11,604 bases of DNA from Lentimicrobiaceae bacterium (GTDB taxonomy: Bacteria; Bacteroidota; Bacteroidia; Bacteroidales; WCHB1-69), in contig WRNX01000033.1 in assembly GCA_009776395.1 (NCBI GenBank), forward strand, positions 122-11,725, written 5' to 3'. The notes below the pieces were generated by a model that saw only the letters and a program-made list of their open reading frames with translations, was not told the DNA's origin and ran no database searches. Positions 4,767-11,604 of this stretch are shown one piece after another. Made by a program: the position numbers and the translations under genes. Position 1 is the stretch's first letter; every line of letters begins with the position of its first letter.

Positions 4767-7539
4767 TAATCTTCTTCGGAACAATAATCACTTTCTTCAC
4801 AACTTTACCCTCAATCCATTTTTTAGATTCCTCTAATTGAAGTATTTCGGACTCCATTTCTGAAATGGATTTATCAATCGGAAACTCTTTGAAAAAACGG
4901 GTTTTACCATTGAAAGATACAGGATAGTTAAAGGTGTTTTCTACTAAATAATTGGGATTAAATTCAGGATAATTTGCAAAAATTACAGAATCTTCATTTC
5001 CAAGCAGATACCAAAGTTCTTCGCAAATATGCGGCGCGTATGCAGAAAGTAAAATGGTTAGCGGTTCTAATATTTTGCGTTTATTACATTTATTATCAGA
5101 AAGTTCATTTACACAAATCATAAAAGCGCTCACGGCGGTATTAAACGAAAATCGCTCGTTATCGTTTTCAATTTTTTGGATGGTACGGTGTAAAATTTTA
5201 TACTCATCGGGGCTTGGTTCAGCTTCGCAGATATTCCATTCGTTGTTTGCATCATGGAACAGTCGCCAAAATTTTCGGATAAACCTTGATACCCCCTCAA
5301 TGCCGTTAGTGTCCCAAGGCTTTGCCAACTCAATTGGTCCCAGAAACATCTCGTACATGCGCAACGTATCTGCTCCATATTTTTCTATCAAATCATCAGG
5401 ATTTTGTACATTATATTTCGATTTTGACATTTTTTCCACCTCCCAACCGCAAATATATTTGCCATTTTCCAGGATAAATTCGGCATCGGCAAAATCGGGT
5501 GACCATTGTTTAAAAGCATCCATATTCAATATATCATTCTGCACGATATTAATATCCACATGAATTGGTGAAACATCGTAATTATCTTTTAATCCAAAAG
5601 ATACAAATGTGTTTGTACCTTGTATGCGGTACACAAAATTGGATCTTCCCTGTATCATTCCCTGATTGATTAACTTTTGAAACGGTTCCTCTTTACAAAC
5701 CAAGCCTATATCATACAAAAACTTATTCCAAAAACGAGAATAGATCAAATGTCCTGTAGCATGTTCAGTACCACCCACATACAGATCCACGTTTTGCCAG
5801 TATTGGTTTGTCTCTTTCGAAAAATATTCTTTCTCATTATGCGGATCCATGTATCGCAAATAGTATCCGCTTGAGCCGGCAAAACCGGGCATAGTGCTGC
5901 ATTCCAATTTATTTCCCTCTTTGGTTTGCCAGTTTTGGGCGCGCGCCAACGGCGGTTCGCCTGTTTCGGTAGGTAAAAATTTATCCACTTCTGGAAGCAA
6001 TAACGGCAACTCATCTTCGGGCAACATGTAAGGAATATCATTTTTGAAATAAACAGGAAACGGCTCTCCCCAATACCGCTGGCGACTAAAAATAGCATCC
6101 CGCAAACGATAGTTAATTGTTCCATATCCAATACCTATCTCTTTCACTTTTTCAATCACTACTTTGGCGCCCTCTTTTACCTCCATTCCGGTAATAAATC
6201 CAGAATTAATGCAAATTCCCTCTTTAACTTCGTATGCTTCTTCATCTATATCGCCACCTTTAATTACTTCAATAACAGGAAGATTAAAATATTTGGCAAA
6301 GGCATAGTCGCGGCTGTCGTGCGCCGGCACTGCCATAATGGCTCCTGTTCCATAACCCGCTAATACGTATTCAGCCACATACACAGGAATCTCAGTATTT
6401 GTAAACGGATTAATGGCATAAGCGCCGGTAAATACTCCGGATATTTTTTTCACATCGCCGGCGCGCTCTACCTCTGTACGATTTTTTGCCTTAAATACAT
6501 ATTCATCTACCTCTTTTTTCTGTTCAGGAGTTGTAATTTTTTCAATAAGTTCATGTTCCGGACACAACACCATAAAAGTAGCGCCAAAAATGGTATCGGG
6601 TCGTGTGGTGAAAATGTCAATTGAGAATTGAGAATTGAGAATTGAGAATTGAGAATTGTTTTTGCTTAATGCAAATTGTATGAAAGCGCCTTCGCTTTTT
6701 CCTATCCAGTTTTTTTGGATCTCTTTCAGCGAGTCGCTCCAATCAACCGTATTAAGTCCTTGCAACAAACGCTCAGCGTATGCGGAGACACGCAAAATCC
6801 ATTGTTTCATTAGTTTACGTTCAACGGGGTAGCCGCCGCGCACGGAAATTCCATTTACCACCTCATCATTGGCAAGAACTGTGCCTAACTTCGGACACCA
6901 ATTAACCCAAGTATCTGCCAGATATGCCAATCTGTAATTCAACAAGATCGTTTGTTTTTCTTCTTCAGTTTTTCTATTCCATTCATCAGCAGTGAATGAA
7001 ATCTCAACGGTAGCAGCAGGACGGATACGCGCTGTGCCTTCCATTGCGAATACTTCTTCCAATTCTGAAATGGGACGCGCCCGCTGTGCATCTTGACAAT
7101 AGTAATGGTTAAACAGTTGAATAAAAGTCCATTGTGTCCATTTGTAATAATCGGGATCGCAAGTTCGAAATTCTCTACTCCAATCGTAAGAAAATCCTAT
7201 TTTATCCATTTGTTCGCGGTAGCGTTCAATGTTTTGCGATGTAGTAATGGCAGGGTGTTGTCCGGTTTGAATGGCGTATTGTTCAGCCGGCAGTCCGAAA
7301 GCGTCGTATCCCATGGGGTGTAGCACATTAAATCCTTTTTGGCGTTTGTATCGCGCATAAATATCGGAAGCTATGTAGCCGAGCGGATGTCCCACGTGCA
7401 GCCCTGCCCCCGAAGGATATGGAAACATATCTAAAACATAATATTTTGGTTTAGAATAATCTATTTCTGTTTTATACACGTTTTTTTCGCGCCAGTACTG
7501 CTGCCACTTTTTTTCAACCTCTCTAAAATTGTATTCCAT
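4750..7539 (-). CDS. leuS: leucyl-tRNA synthetase, class I
   Basis: The 929-residue protein charges tRNA-Leu in the cytoplasm. The Rossmann fold carries HVGH (48-51, the HIGH motif) after MFPYPSGAGL, WCP in the zinc-like region, the CP1 editing domain with TTRPDT (311-316) and AVPAHDSRDYAFA, RQRYWGEP, and KMSKS (703-707). The anticodon and C-terminal domains follow, with TILLSAYAPHICEELW. Length and layout, including the long segment just before KMSKS, fit Bacteroidota LeuRS. The unusual part is residues 294-307, which read as a seven-residue repeat (NSQFSIL) encoded by a 7-bp tandem array. It sits between the first strand of CP1 and TTRPDT, where other LeuRS have a short turn. It keeps frame, and all catalytic motifs are intact. 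The ATG at 7539 begins MEYNFREVEKKWQ, the family start. Confidence 0.97.
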   Translation of the reverse strand: MEYNFREVEKKWQQYWREKNVYKTEIDYSKPKYYVLDMFPYPSGAGLHVGHPLGYIASDIYARYKRQKGFNVLHPMGYDAFGLPAEQYAIQTGQHPAITTSQNIERYREQMDKIGFSYDWSREFRTCDPDYYKWTQWTFIQLFNHYYCQDAQRARPISELEEVFAMEGTARIRPAATVEISFTADEWNRKTEEEKQTILLNYRLAYLADTWVNWCPKLGTVLANDEVVNGISVRGGYPVERKLMKQWILRVSAYAERLLQGLNTVDWSDSLKEIQKNWIGKSEGAFIQFALSKNNSQFSILNSQFSIDIFTTRPDTIFGATFMVLCPEHELIEKITTPEQKKEVDEYVFKAKNRTEVERAGDVKKISGVFTGAYAINPFTNTEIPVYVAEYVLAGYGTGAIMAVPAHDSRDYAFAKYFNLPVIEVIKGGDIDEEAYEVKEGICINSGFITGMEVKEGAKVVIEKVKEIGIGYGTINYRLRDAIFSRQRYWGEPFPVYFKNDIPYMLPEDELPLLLPEVDKFLPTETGEPPLARAQNWQTKEGNKLECSTMPGFAGSSGYYLRYMDPHNEKEYFSKETNQYWQNVDLYVGGTEHATGHLIYSRFWNKFLYDIGLVCKEEPFQKLINQGMIQGRSNFVYRIQGTNTFVSFGLKDNYDVSPIHVDINIVQNDILNMDAFKQWSPDFADAEFILENGKYICGWEVEKMSKSKYNVQNPDDLIEKYGADTLRMYEMFLGPIELAKPWDTNGIEGVSRFIRKFWRLFHDANNEWNICEAEPSPDEYKILHRTIQKIENDNERFSFNTAVSAFMICVNELSDNKCNKRKILEPLTILLSAYAPHICEELWYLLGNEDSVIFANYPEFNPNYLVENTFNYPVSFNGKTRFFKEFPIDKSISEMESEILQLEESKKWIEGKVVKKVIIVPKKIINVVL
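6619..6658. repeat. 7-bp tandem array (AATTGAG)x5.7 inside leuS
   Basis: Five full copies and five bases of a sixth lie within the leuS coding region. Read on the minus strand they encode a heptapeptide-periodic stretch, because three 7-bp units make 21 bases. Gain or loss of a single unit would shift the frame of an essential gene; only steps of three units are neutral. Confidence 0.92.
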
Positions 7540-7575
7540 TGTTAGAATTTATAGTTATGATTGTTAATGAAGCGG

Positions 7576-7583
7576 CAAAAATA
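7576..7583 (-). promoter_or_regulatory. leuS promoter -7 box
   Basis: The minus strand reads TATTTTTGCCGC, identical over ten bases to the rplY and rpsJ cores and matching TAnnTTTG. It ends 36 nt before the leuS ATG, a typical leader length. No clear -33 box is seen. Confidence 0.5.
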
Positions 7584-7606
7584 GAGTTTTTAATAAGTAA
7601 TAATTA

Positions 7607-7632
7607 TCAGGGCAAATGCATTCAAAAAAAAA
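7607..7632 (-). promoter_or_regulatory. shared upstream element, leuS copy
   Basis: On the minus strand a T-tract is followed by GAATGCATTTGCCCTGA. The AATGC begins 39 bp before the leuS TATTTTTG box. It matches the rplY copy at 21 of 24 positions and has the same orientation relative to its gene. Confidence 0.5.
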
Positions 7633-7771
7633 CAACCATAAATAGAGAAAAAATTGCAATTAATAATACAAAAAATACAATAAAGATCCAAAAATTTCGG
7701 CGTCTCCATTTCATTTTTTCTTTGTTTTCAATAACTAACACTAAGGGTTTAGTAATATTTTAACGTAAAAA

Positions 7772-7786
7772 CATATTAACAATATG
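7772..7786. other. small palindrome upstream of ftsQ
   Basis: CATATT-AAC-AATATG is a perfect 6-bp inverted repeat with a 3-nt centre, about 50 bp upstream of the ftsQ -7 box. It may be an operator, or chance in AT-rich DNA. Confidence 0.25.
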
Positions 7787-7799
7787 CTGTTTATTATTT

Positions 7800-7815
7800 G
7801 TAACAAAAATGTTAC
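7800..7815. promoter_or_regulatory. operator-like inverted repeat GTAAC-N6-GTTAC before ftsQ
   Basis: Two perfect 5-bp half-sites are separated by AAAAAT. The repeat ends 21 bp before the -7 box, where the -33 element would lie, a common place for a repressor or activator site. No regulator is identified. Confidence 0.3.
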
Positions 7816-7836
7816 TCTAAAAGCATTGTTTTTACA

Positions 7837-7844
7837 TATTTTTG
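7837..7844 (+). promoter_or_regulatory. ftsQ promoter -7 box
   Basis: TATTTTTG matches TAnnTTTG and ends 28 nt before the ftsQ ATG. Unlike the other three cores it is followed by TAAAT rather than GCC, and it lacks the shared upstream element. A 9-bp inverted repeat (TTTGTAAAT 7841-7849 with ATTTACAAA 7860-7868) overlaps its right end. Confidence 0.45.
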
Positions 7845-7872
7845 TAAATCATTAAAATTATTTACAAATAGT

Positions 7873-8640
7873 ATGAAAATCATTAAAATAATTGTTTCTT
7901 TTTTACTTTTTACAGGAATAATTGTTCTTATGGTTTGGGCAGGATTTAAAACAAAAGAAGAAACCTGTACCCATATTTCAATTCTCATTCATAGTTCTGA
8001 AAATAGCAAACTTCTCTCTAAATCAGATATATTACATATTTTAAAACAAAATAAAATAGAATGTGAAGGAAAAACCATAAAAGAGATAGATTTACCCTTA
8101 ATCCATAAAATTCTTTCTCAAGAAAATTACATTAAATCAGTAGATAAATCGCTTTTTTTAGGTTCAAAATTGCAAATTGAAATTACGCTTTATGACATTT
8201 TATTAGTAGTAAATACTGCAACCGGAGAAAAATTTCTTTTAGATGTTAATGGAACCTGTTTACCGTATTCACCAAAAGTAGGAAATGATGTAATAATTGC
8301 CCGCGGTTTTATCCCTAATAGTTTTCAAAAAAAAGCAACCATTACTCCAAATAATAATGAACTTTATGAAATATTTTCGGTAGCCTCGCTTATCCAAACA
8401 GACCCATTTTATGTTGCGTTATATCGAGAGTTGTATATTAATGAAAAACAAGAAATTATCATATATCCTGTGGTTGGAAATCTTCCTGTTTTATTTGGCG
8501 CTTCGCAAGACGCCCCAAACAAACTCAAATCGCTAAAATGTATGTATAAAGATGTTCTTCCTTACATGAAAGAGGATCAGTATGCACAGTTGGATGTGCG
8601 ATTTAAAAATAGAATTATTGCAACTAAAACAAAATCATAA
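7873..8640 (+). CDS. ftsQ: cell division protein FtsQ/DivIB
   Basis: The 255-residue protein has a short cytoplasmic start (MKIIK), one hydrophobic membrane segment (about residues 6-25, VSFLLFTGIIVLMVWAGF) and an extracytoplasmic remainder. The part after the membrane fits the FtsQ plan: a POTRA-like region (about 33-100, with LLSKSDILHILKQ and QIEITLYD) followed by a beta domain containing FLLDVNGTCLPYSP, the usual place of the 'D-x-x-G-x-x-x-P' element. FtsQ links the early and late divisome. Sequence alone is weakly conserved in this family, so the call leans on topology and on the position immediately before ftsA and ftsZ. The start ATG lies 28 nt after a -7 box. MurC, normally just upstream, is absent. 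Confidence 0.88.
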   Translation: MKIIKIIVSFLLFTGIIVLMVWAGFKTKEETCTHISILIHSSENSKLLSKSDILHILKQNKIECEGKTIKEIDLPLIHKILSQENYIKSVDKSLFLGSKLQIEITLYDILLVVNTATGEKFLLDVNGTCLPYSPKVGNDVIIARGFIPNSFQKKATITPNNNELYEIFSVASLIQTDPFYVALYRELYINEKQEIIIYPVVGNLPVLFGASQDAPNKLKSLKCMYKDVLPYMKEDQYAQLDVRFKNRIIATKTKS

Positions 8641-8642
8641 TT

Positions 8643-10013
8643 ATGGCACACAGTAAAGAAATTCAGGAACAACCCAACATCATAGTGGGATTAGATATTG
8701 GAACTACCAAAATAGCGATTATCATCGGTTTCCAAAACAACGAAGGTAAAATTGATGTATTGGGCTATGGCAAAGGCGATTCTACCGGCGTGCAGCACGG
8801 ACTTATCTATAATATTACTAAAACCGTTGATGGAATTAATGTCGCCAAAAATACCGCCATGAGCCGCTCTAACCAGGATTTTAACTCCGTTTATGCCGGC
8901 GTCGCAGGAAGACACATCAATAGCATGGACTTTAAACACGTAATTACTCGAAGAAATGGAAAAGAAGAAGTTATTCGACAAGAAGAGATTGATAAGATGG
9001 TAGAAGATTTGGAAAATATTTCCGTGAGTCCGGGCGAAAAAATTATTACCGTTATCCCCCAACGATTTATCATTGACAGTAAACGTGAAACTTCCGAACC
9101 CGTTGGCGAATTAGGAGAACTCATTATTGGCTATTTCCAAATTATTACCGGTAATGATTTTGAAATCACAAAAATTATTCGTTGTATTAACGATTGTGAC
9201 CTTCATGTGAACGATATTATTTTAGAACCTATTGCTTCCTCTTTGGTGTGTCTTACTCAGGAAGAGAAACAACAAGGAGTTGTATTGGTGGATATTGGCG
9301 GCGGAACTACCGATATTATTATTTATGTGGATGGCAATCCGGTGTTTACCAAAGTGATCCCCATCGGAGGAAATGTAATTACCAAAGATATTGCGAGTGT
9401 TTGTCAAATCCCCGAAGATCTTGCAGAAAAGTTAAAAATTGGCTATGGCACCTGTGTCATTGAAAAGAGTAATAAAAACAATTTCATTACGATTCCTCAG
9501 TTTCACGAAAGCGCTCCAAAGCAAATCAGCGAACCGTTTTTGGCAGAAATTATCTATTCGCGAGTTCAAATGGATATTCTCAATCAAATTCAAAAAGCGA
9601 TTACCGAGTCGGGTTACGAAAAACGAATTCACGCAGGATTAGTGCTTACCGGCGGCGGTGCATCGTTGAAACACTTAAAAGAACTGTGCCAATATACGCT
9701 GCAGCGCAGCGCCCGTATTGGAATCCCTGACATCGGTTTTGTAAATTCAATCCCCTCCGAACTCAAACAACCTATGTTCGCTACCTCTTTAGGGTTACTT
9801 AAACATGGGATTCAAGTGAGTGAAATTAAAGAAATTGAAAAGGAAAAAGAAGAAGGAGGAAGGGGGAAAGGAGAAGGGAGAAAGGAGAAAGGAGAAAGGA
9901 GAAAGGAGAAAGGAGAAGGGAAAAATGGAAATGGAGGGAAAAAACCGAAGAAAAAAACTATTTGGGAGAGTATTAAAGAATTTTTAGATGAATTAGTAAA
10001 AAAAACATCATAA
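8643..10013 (+). CDS. ftsA: cell division protein FtsA, with repeat-expanded linker
   Basis: The 456-residue actin-like ATPase tethers FtsZ to the membrane. The sequence shows the phosphate-1 loop VGLDIGTTK (15-23), the 1C subdomain region after it, phosphate-2 VLVDIGGGTTD (214-224) and the adenosine motif LTGGGASLKHL (335-345). The C-terminus (TIWESIKEFLDELVKK, about 439-454) is an amphipathic helix, the membrane-targeting sequence. Between the ATPase core and this helix, roughly residues 395-438 form a charged Lys/Glu/Gly/Arg linker. About half of it (407-426) is encoded by eight 7-bp units of GGAGAAA, giving an RKEKGER-like period. The frame stays open into the helix, so the protein should be functional. 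The ATG follows the ftsQ stop by two bases and precedes ftsZ by 20, which indicates one transcript. Confidence 0.95.
   Translation: MAHSKEIQEQPNIIVGLDIGTTKIAIIIGFQNNEGKIDVLGYGKGDSTGVQHGLIYNITKTVDGINVAKNTAMSRSNQDFNSVYAGVAGRHINSMDFKHVITRRNGKEEVIRQEEIDKMVEDLENISVSPGEKIITVIPQRFIIDSKRETSEPVGELGELIIGYFQIITGNDFEITKIIRCINDCDLHVNDIILEPIASSLVCLTQEEKQQGVVLVDIGGGTTDIIIYVDGNPVFTKVIPIGGNVITKDIASVCQIPEDLAEKLKIGYGTCVIEKSNKNNFITIPQFHESAPKQISEPFLAEIIYSRVQMDILNQIQKAITESGYEKRIHAGLVLTGGGASLKHLKELCQYTLQRSARIGIPDIGFVNSIPSELKQPMFATSLGLLKHGIQVSEIKEIEKEKEEGGRGKGEGRKEKGERRKEKGEGKNGNGGKKPKKKTIWESIKEFLDELVKKTS
9863..9918. repeat. 7-bp tandem array (GGAGAAA)x8 inside ftsA
   Basis: There are eight 7-bp units: the first is GGGGAAA, the second and last are GGAGAAG, and the five in between are perfect. 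Purine-rich degenerate flanks (9836-9862 and 9919-9960) suggest an older, eroded array. All purines lie on the coding strand. Confidence 0.9.
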
Positions 10014-10033
10014 TTAAAAAAAAGAAAATTATT

Positions 10034-11473
10034 ATGAGAGAACGCATTGATTTTACCCCAGACTACGGTTCAAAAACCACACAATCTATTATTAAAGTGA
10101 TTGGCGTGGGGGGCGGCGGCGGAAATGCCGTAAAACACATGTACAAAGAAGGCATTATTGGCGTTGATTTTTTGATTTGTAATACCGATAGAAACGCATT
10201 GGAAGCCAGTCCTATACCCTCTAAATTAATATTGGGAGAGAGCGGTTTGGGCGCCGGCGCAAACCCAGAAGTAGCCCGACAGTTTGCCTTAGAGAGTAGA
10301 GATCAAATAATAGAATTTATTGGTACAGAAACCAAAATGCTTTTCATTACCGCTGGATTGGGAAAAGGAACGGGTACAGGCGCGGCGCCCGTAGTAGCGG
10401 AAATTGCCAAAGAAATGGGTATTCTTACAATTGCCGTTGTAACGCTTCCTTTTAAGTTTGAAGGAACTACCAGCGCCGAATTTGCCGAATATGGCGTGAA
10501 TGAATTGAGAAAACATGTGGATTCGTTAATCATCATTAAAAACCAAAATATTATTAAATATTATAATGATGAAGAGTTGGATAAAGCATTTGGATATGCA
10601 GACGACGTATTGAAAAATGCGGTGAAATGTATTGCAGAACTCATCACTGTAAATTTAGAGCAAAATATTGATTTCAATGATATTAGTTCCATCATGCGGC
10701 AAAGCGGCGCCGCAATGCTCGGTATTGCAGAAGCCAGCGGAGAAAACCGAATTGAAGACGTCCTCGCAAGCGTATTAAGATGCCCGTTATTAACCGAAGA
10801 ACATATTTCCAACGCCAAAAACTTCCTTTTCAGTATCAGTTATGGTTCAGAGAAAAAATTGCGTATCTGCGAATTGGAAAAACTTACCGACAAATTTGAA
10901 GAGTTGAAAAGTCAAAATTCTCACGTTATTTGGGGTAGAAGTGAAGACCCAACTTTAGGCGATAAAATTAAACTTTCCGTTATCATCTCAAAATATACTG
11001 CTGATATTAAAGAATCTGGCACTGTTGTACCGATTGTTGAAATTTCAGAAGGAGATAAACTGCGTAATGCCGAGGTGGTGAACATCGGAAACACAATTAC
11101 TTCCCCCTCTTCCCCCATAAATATAAAACCCATCATTCAAGATGAACTCCAAGAGATTAAAAAAGAAAAAGATGAATTTGCTTTTTTGAATACGCCTGAT
11201 AATTATTCCACAAGAAGAGAAAGGGTAGAAGAACCGAGTATGGTTTCACCTGTTTCCGAATTTGCGGCCGGACCTCAAAAAATTAAAAGCACTCATGAAT
11301 CTAAATATGAGGATGATGAACGGTTTGGCTTTCTTGTTAATACGCCCGCTATTCAATTGTTAAGGCAGGAAAACAAAGAGGATTTTCAAAATAAATCCCT
11401 TATCAACAATCAACCTTCTTCTTTTATAATGGAAGATGATCTGCATGAGTTTTTTAAGAATTTGCCGGATTAA
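10034..11473 (+). CDS. ftsZ: cell division protein FtsZ (tubulin-like GTPase), divergent nucleotide pocket
   Basis: The 479-residue protein forms the Z-ring. It has GVGGGGGNA (24-32), a tubulin signature written GLGKGTGTG (108-116), PFKFEG (139-144), and the T7 loop QNIDFND (210-216) with both catalytic aspartates D213 and D216. The globular core ends near 330 (VIISKYTAD). A poorly conserved linker and a tail with FGFLVNTPAIQLLRQ follow, the likely FtsA-binding peptide, and the protein ends EFFKNLPD. Three usually constant pocket positions differ: Lys111 for Gly in GGGTGTG, Asn54 for Gln in NTDxQAL, and Ser147 where FEGxxR normally has Arg. The reading frame is intact, so I take this as divergence, not decay. 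It lies 20 bp after ftsA and probably shares its transcript. Confidence 0.96.
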   Translation: MRERIDFTPDYGSKTTQSIIKVIGVGGGGGNAVKHMYKEGIIGVDFLICNTDRNALEASPIPSKLILGESGLGAGANPEVARQFALESRDQIIEFIGTETKMLFITAGLGKGTGTGAAPVVAEIAKEMGILTIAVVTLPFKFEGTTSAEFAEYGVNELRKHVDSLIIIKNQNIIKYYNDEELDKAFGYADDVLKNAVKCIAELITVNLEQNIDFNDISSIMRQSGAAMLGIAEASGENRIEDVLASVLRCPLLTEEHISNAKNFLFSISYGSEKKLRICELEKLTDKFEELKSQNSHVIWGRSEDPTLGDKIKLSVIISKYTADIKESGTVVPIVEISEGDKLRNAEVVNIGNTITSPSSPINIKPIIQDELQEIKKEKDEFAFLNTPDNYSTRRERVEEPSMVSPVSEFAAGPQKIKSTHESKYEDDERFGFLVNTPAIQLLRQENKEDFQNKSLINNQPSSFIMEDDLHEFFKNLPD

Positions 11474-11527
11474 TGCACTTTCACGTACCTTATTCCAGAA
11501 GGGACAACGAATGAAACTATTTTAACG

Positions 11528-11604
11528 TTGTCAATTATTAAAAACAAAATACATAGAATAAGAGGATATAATGTTATTCTTGACAGGGATTTAGCAACAA
11601 CTTA
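11528..11604 (+). CDS. ORF6N-domain protein, N-terminal fragment running off the window
   Basis: In the same frame as ftsZ, but after its stop, the DNA stays open to the right edge and reads SIIKNKIHRIRG then YNVILDRDLATT. This matches the opening of ORF6N proteins (IxxKIxxIRGxxVMLDxDLAxLY), a DNA-binding domain found in phage antirepressor-like proteins and many Bacteroidota accessory genes. No in-frame ATG precedes it. The best start is TTG at 11528, giving MSIIKNKIHRIRG, the normal domain start. The 43 open codons from 11474 do not otherwise look like this family. Its position about 54 bp after ftsZ suggests accessory DNA begins here. The function is unknown; it could be intact or a decayed copy, since only about 25 codons are visible. 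Confidence 0.65.
   Translation, partial: MSIIKNKIHRIRGYNVILDRDLATT

Larger units (their letters stand above)
7540..7872. other. divergent leuS/ftsQ regulatory region
   Basis: This 333-bp, very AT-rich spacer has no convincing gene. The open frame starting at 7539 has a composition that simply reflects A/T runs. The spacer contains the leuS promoter core (7576-7583), the shared upstream element (7607-7632), several small inverted repeats (7772-7786, 7800-7815, 7841-7868) and the ftsQ promoter core (7837-7844). I see nothing definable between 7640 and 7770. Confidence 0.7.

Noticed and set aside
5054..5563. 169-codon frame antisense to leuS
   Set aside because: It is a shadow of leuS codon usage; the leuS frame over these bases carries KMSKS and the anticodon-domain motifs.
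6619..6658. The leuS repeat as a frameshift or pseudogene signal
   Set aside because: The frame is continuous through the repeat, and all synthetase motifs downstream are intact in the same frame.
7539..7763. 74-codon frame opposite the leuS start
   Set aside because: It starts within the leuS start codon on the other strand and covers the leuS promoter. Composition is A/T-run driven, and there is no recognisable domain.
8691..9632. Several 60-120-codon frames antisense to, or shifted within, ftsA
   Set aside because: FtsA motifs (DIGTTK, DIGGGTTD) in the sense frame explain the region; the shifted frames lack family features.
11473..11514. 13-codon frame (ATG overlapping the ftsZ stop)
   Set aside because: It is very short and ends at once. 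The ORF6N-like frame one base over has clear family resemblance instead.

Overview
The window is ordinary chromosomal DNA of a member of the phylum Bacteroidota, most likely order Bacteroidales. The evidence is the Bacteroidota form of ribosomal protein L2 (VDHPMGGGEGR where most bacteria have VDHPHGGGEGR), the wording of L4, S10 and S19, start codons without Shine-Dalgarno sequences, moderate to low G+C with very AT-rich spacers, and promoter cores that match the Bacteroidota -7 box TAnnTTTG. It encodes housekeeping functions: translation and cell division. I recognise no classical mobile element, CRISPR array, tRNA or rRNA.

Layout. 1-587 (-): 5' part of tcdA (tRNA t6A dehydratase), running off the left edge. 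736-1296 (-): rplY/ctc (L25). 1297-1605: divergent promoter region. 1606-4724 (+): first six genes of the S10 operon (rpsJ, rplC, rplD, rplW, rplB, rpsS). The operon stops there, although rplV normally follows. 4750-7539 (-): leuS, convergent with rpsS. 7540-7872: second divergent promoter region. 7873-11473 (+): ftsQ-ftsA-ftsZ, the distal end of the dcw cluster, cut off from murC and the genes that usually precede it. 11528-11604 (+): the N-terminus of an ORF6N-domain protein, running off the right edge and probably starting at TTG.

Three patterns lie outside the genes' ordinary content. (1) rplY, rpsJ and leuS, all translation genes, share one upstream architecture: a T-tract, then AATGCRTTTRCC(C), then 39-46 bp later (start to start) the -7 box TATTTTTGCC. 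ftsQ has the -7 box but not the upstream element. This looks like a shared regulatory or promoter-upstream site. (2) Four short tandem arrays, all of 7-bp units but of different sequence, occur in the rpsJ leader, after rpsJ, inside leuS (a heptapeptide-periodic insertion in the editing domain) and inside ftsA (the linker before the membrane-binding helix). (3) Two usually long gene clusters are broken here, and a 13-codon reading frame right after rpsS resembles the start of the missing rplV, which suggests a rearrangement breakpoint.

Together the genes supply tRNA modification, ribosome assembly and leucyl-tRNA charging on one side, and the Z-ring (FtsZ), its membrane tether (FtsA) and a periplasmic divisome protein (FtsQ) on the other.
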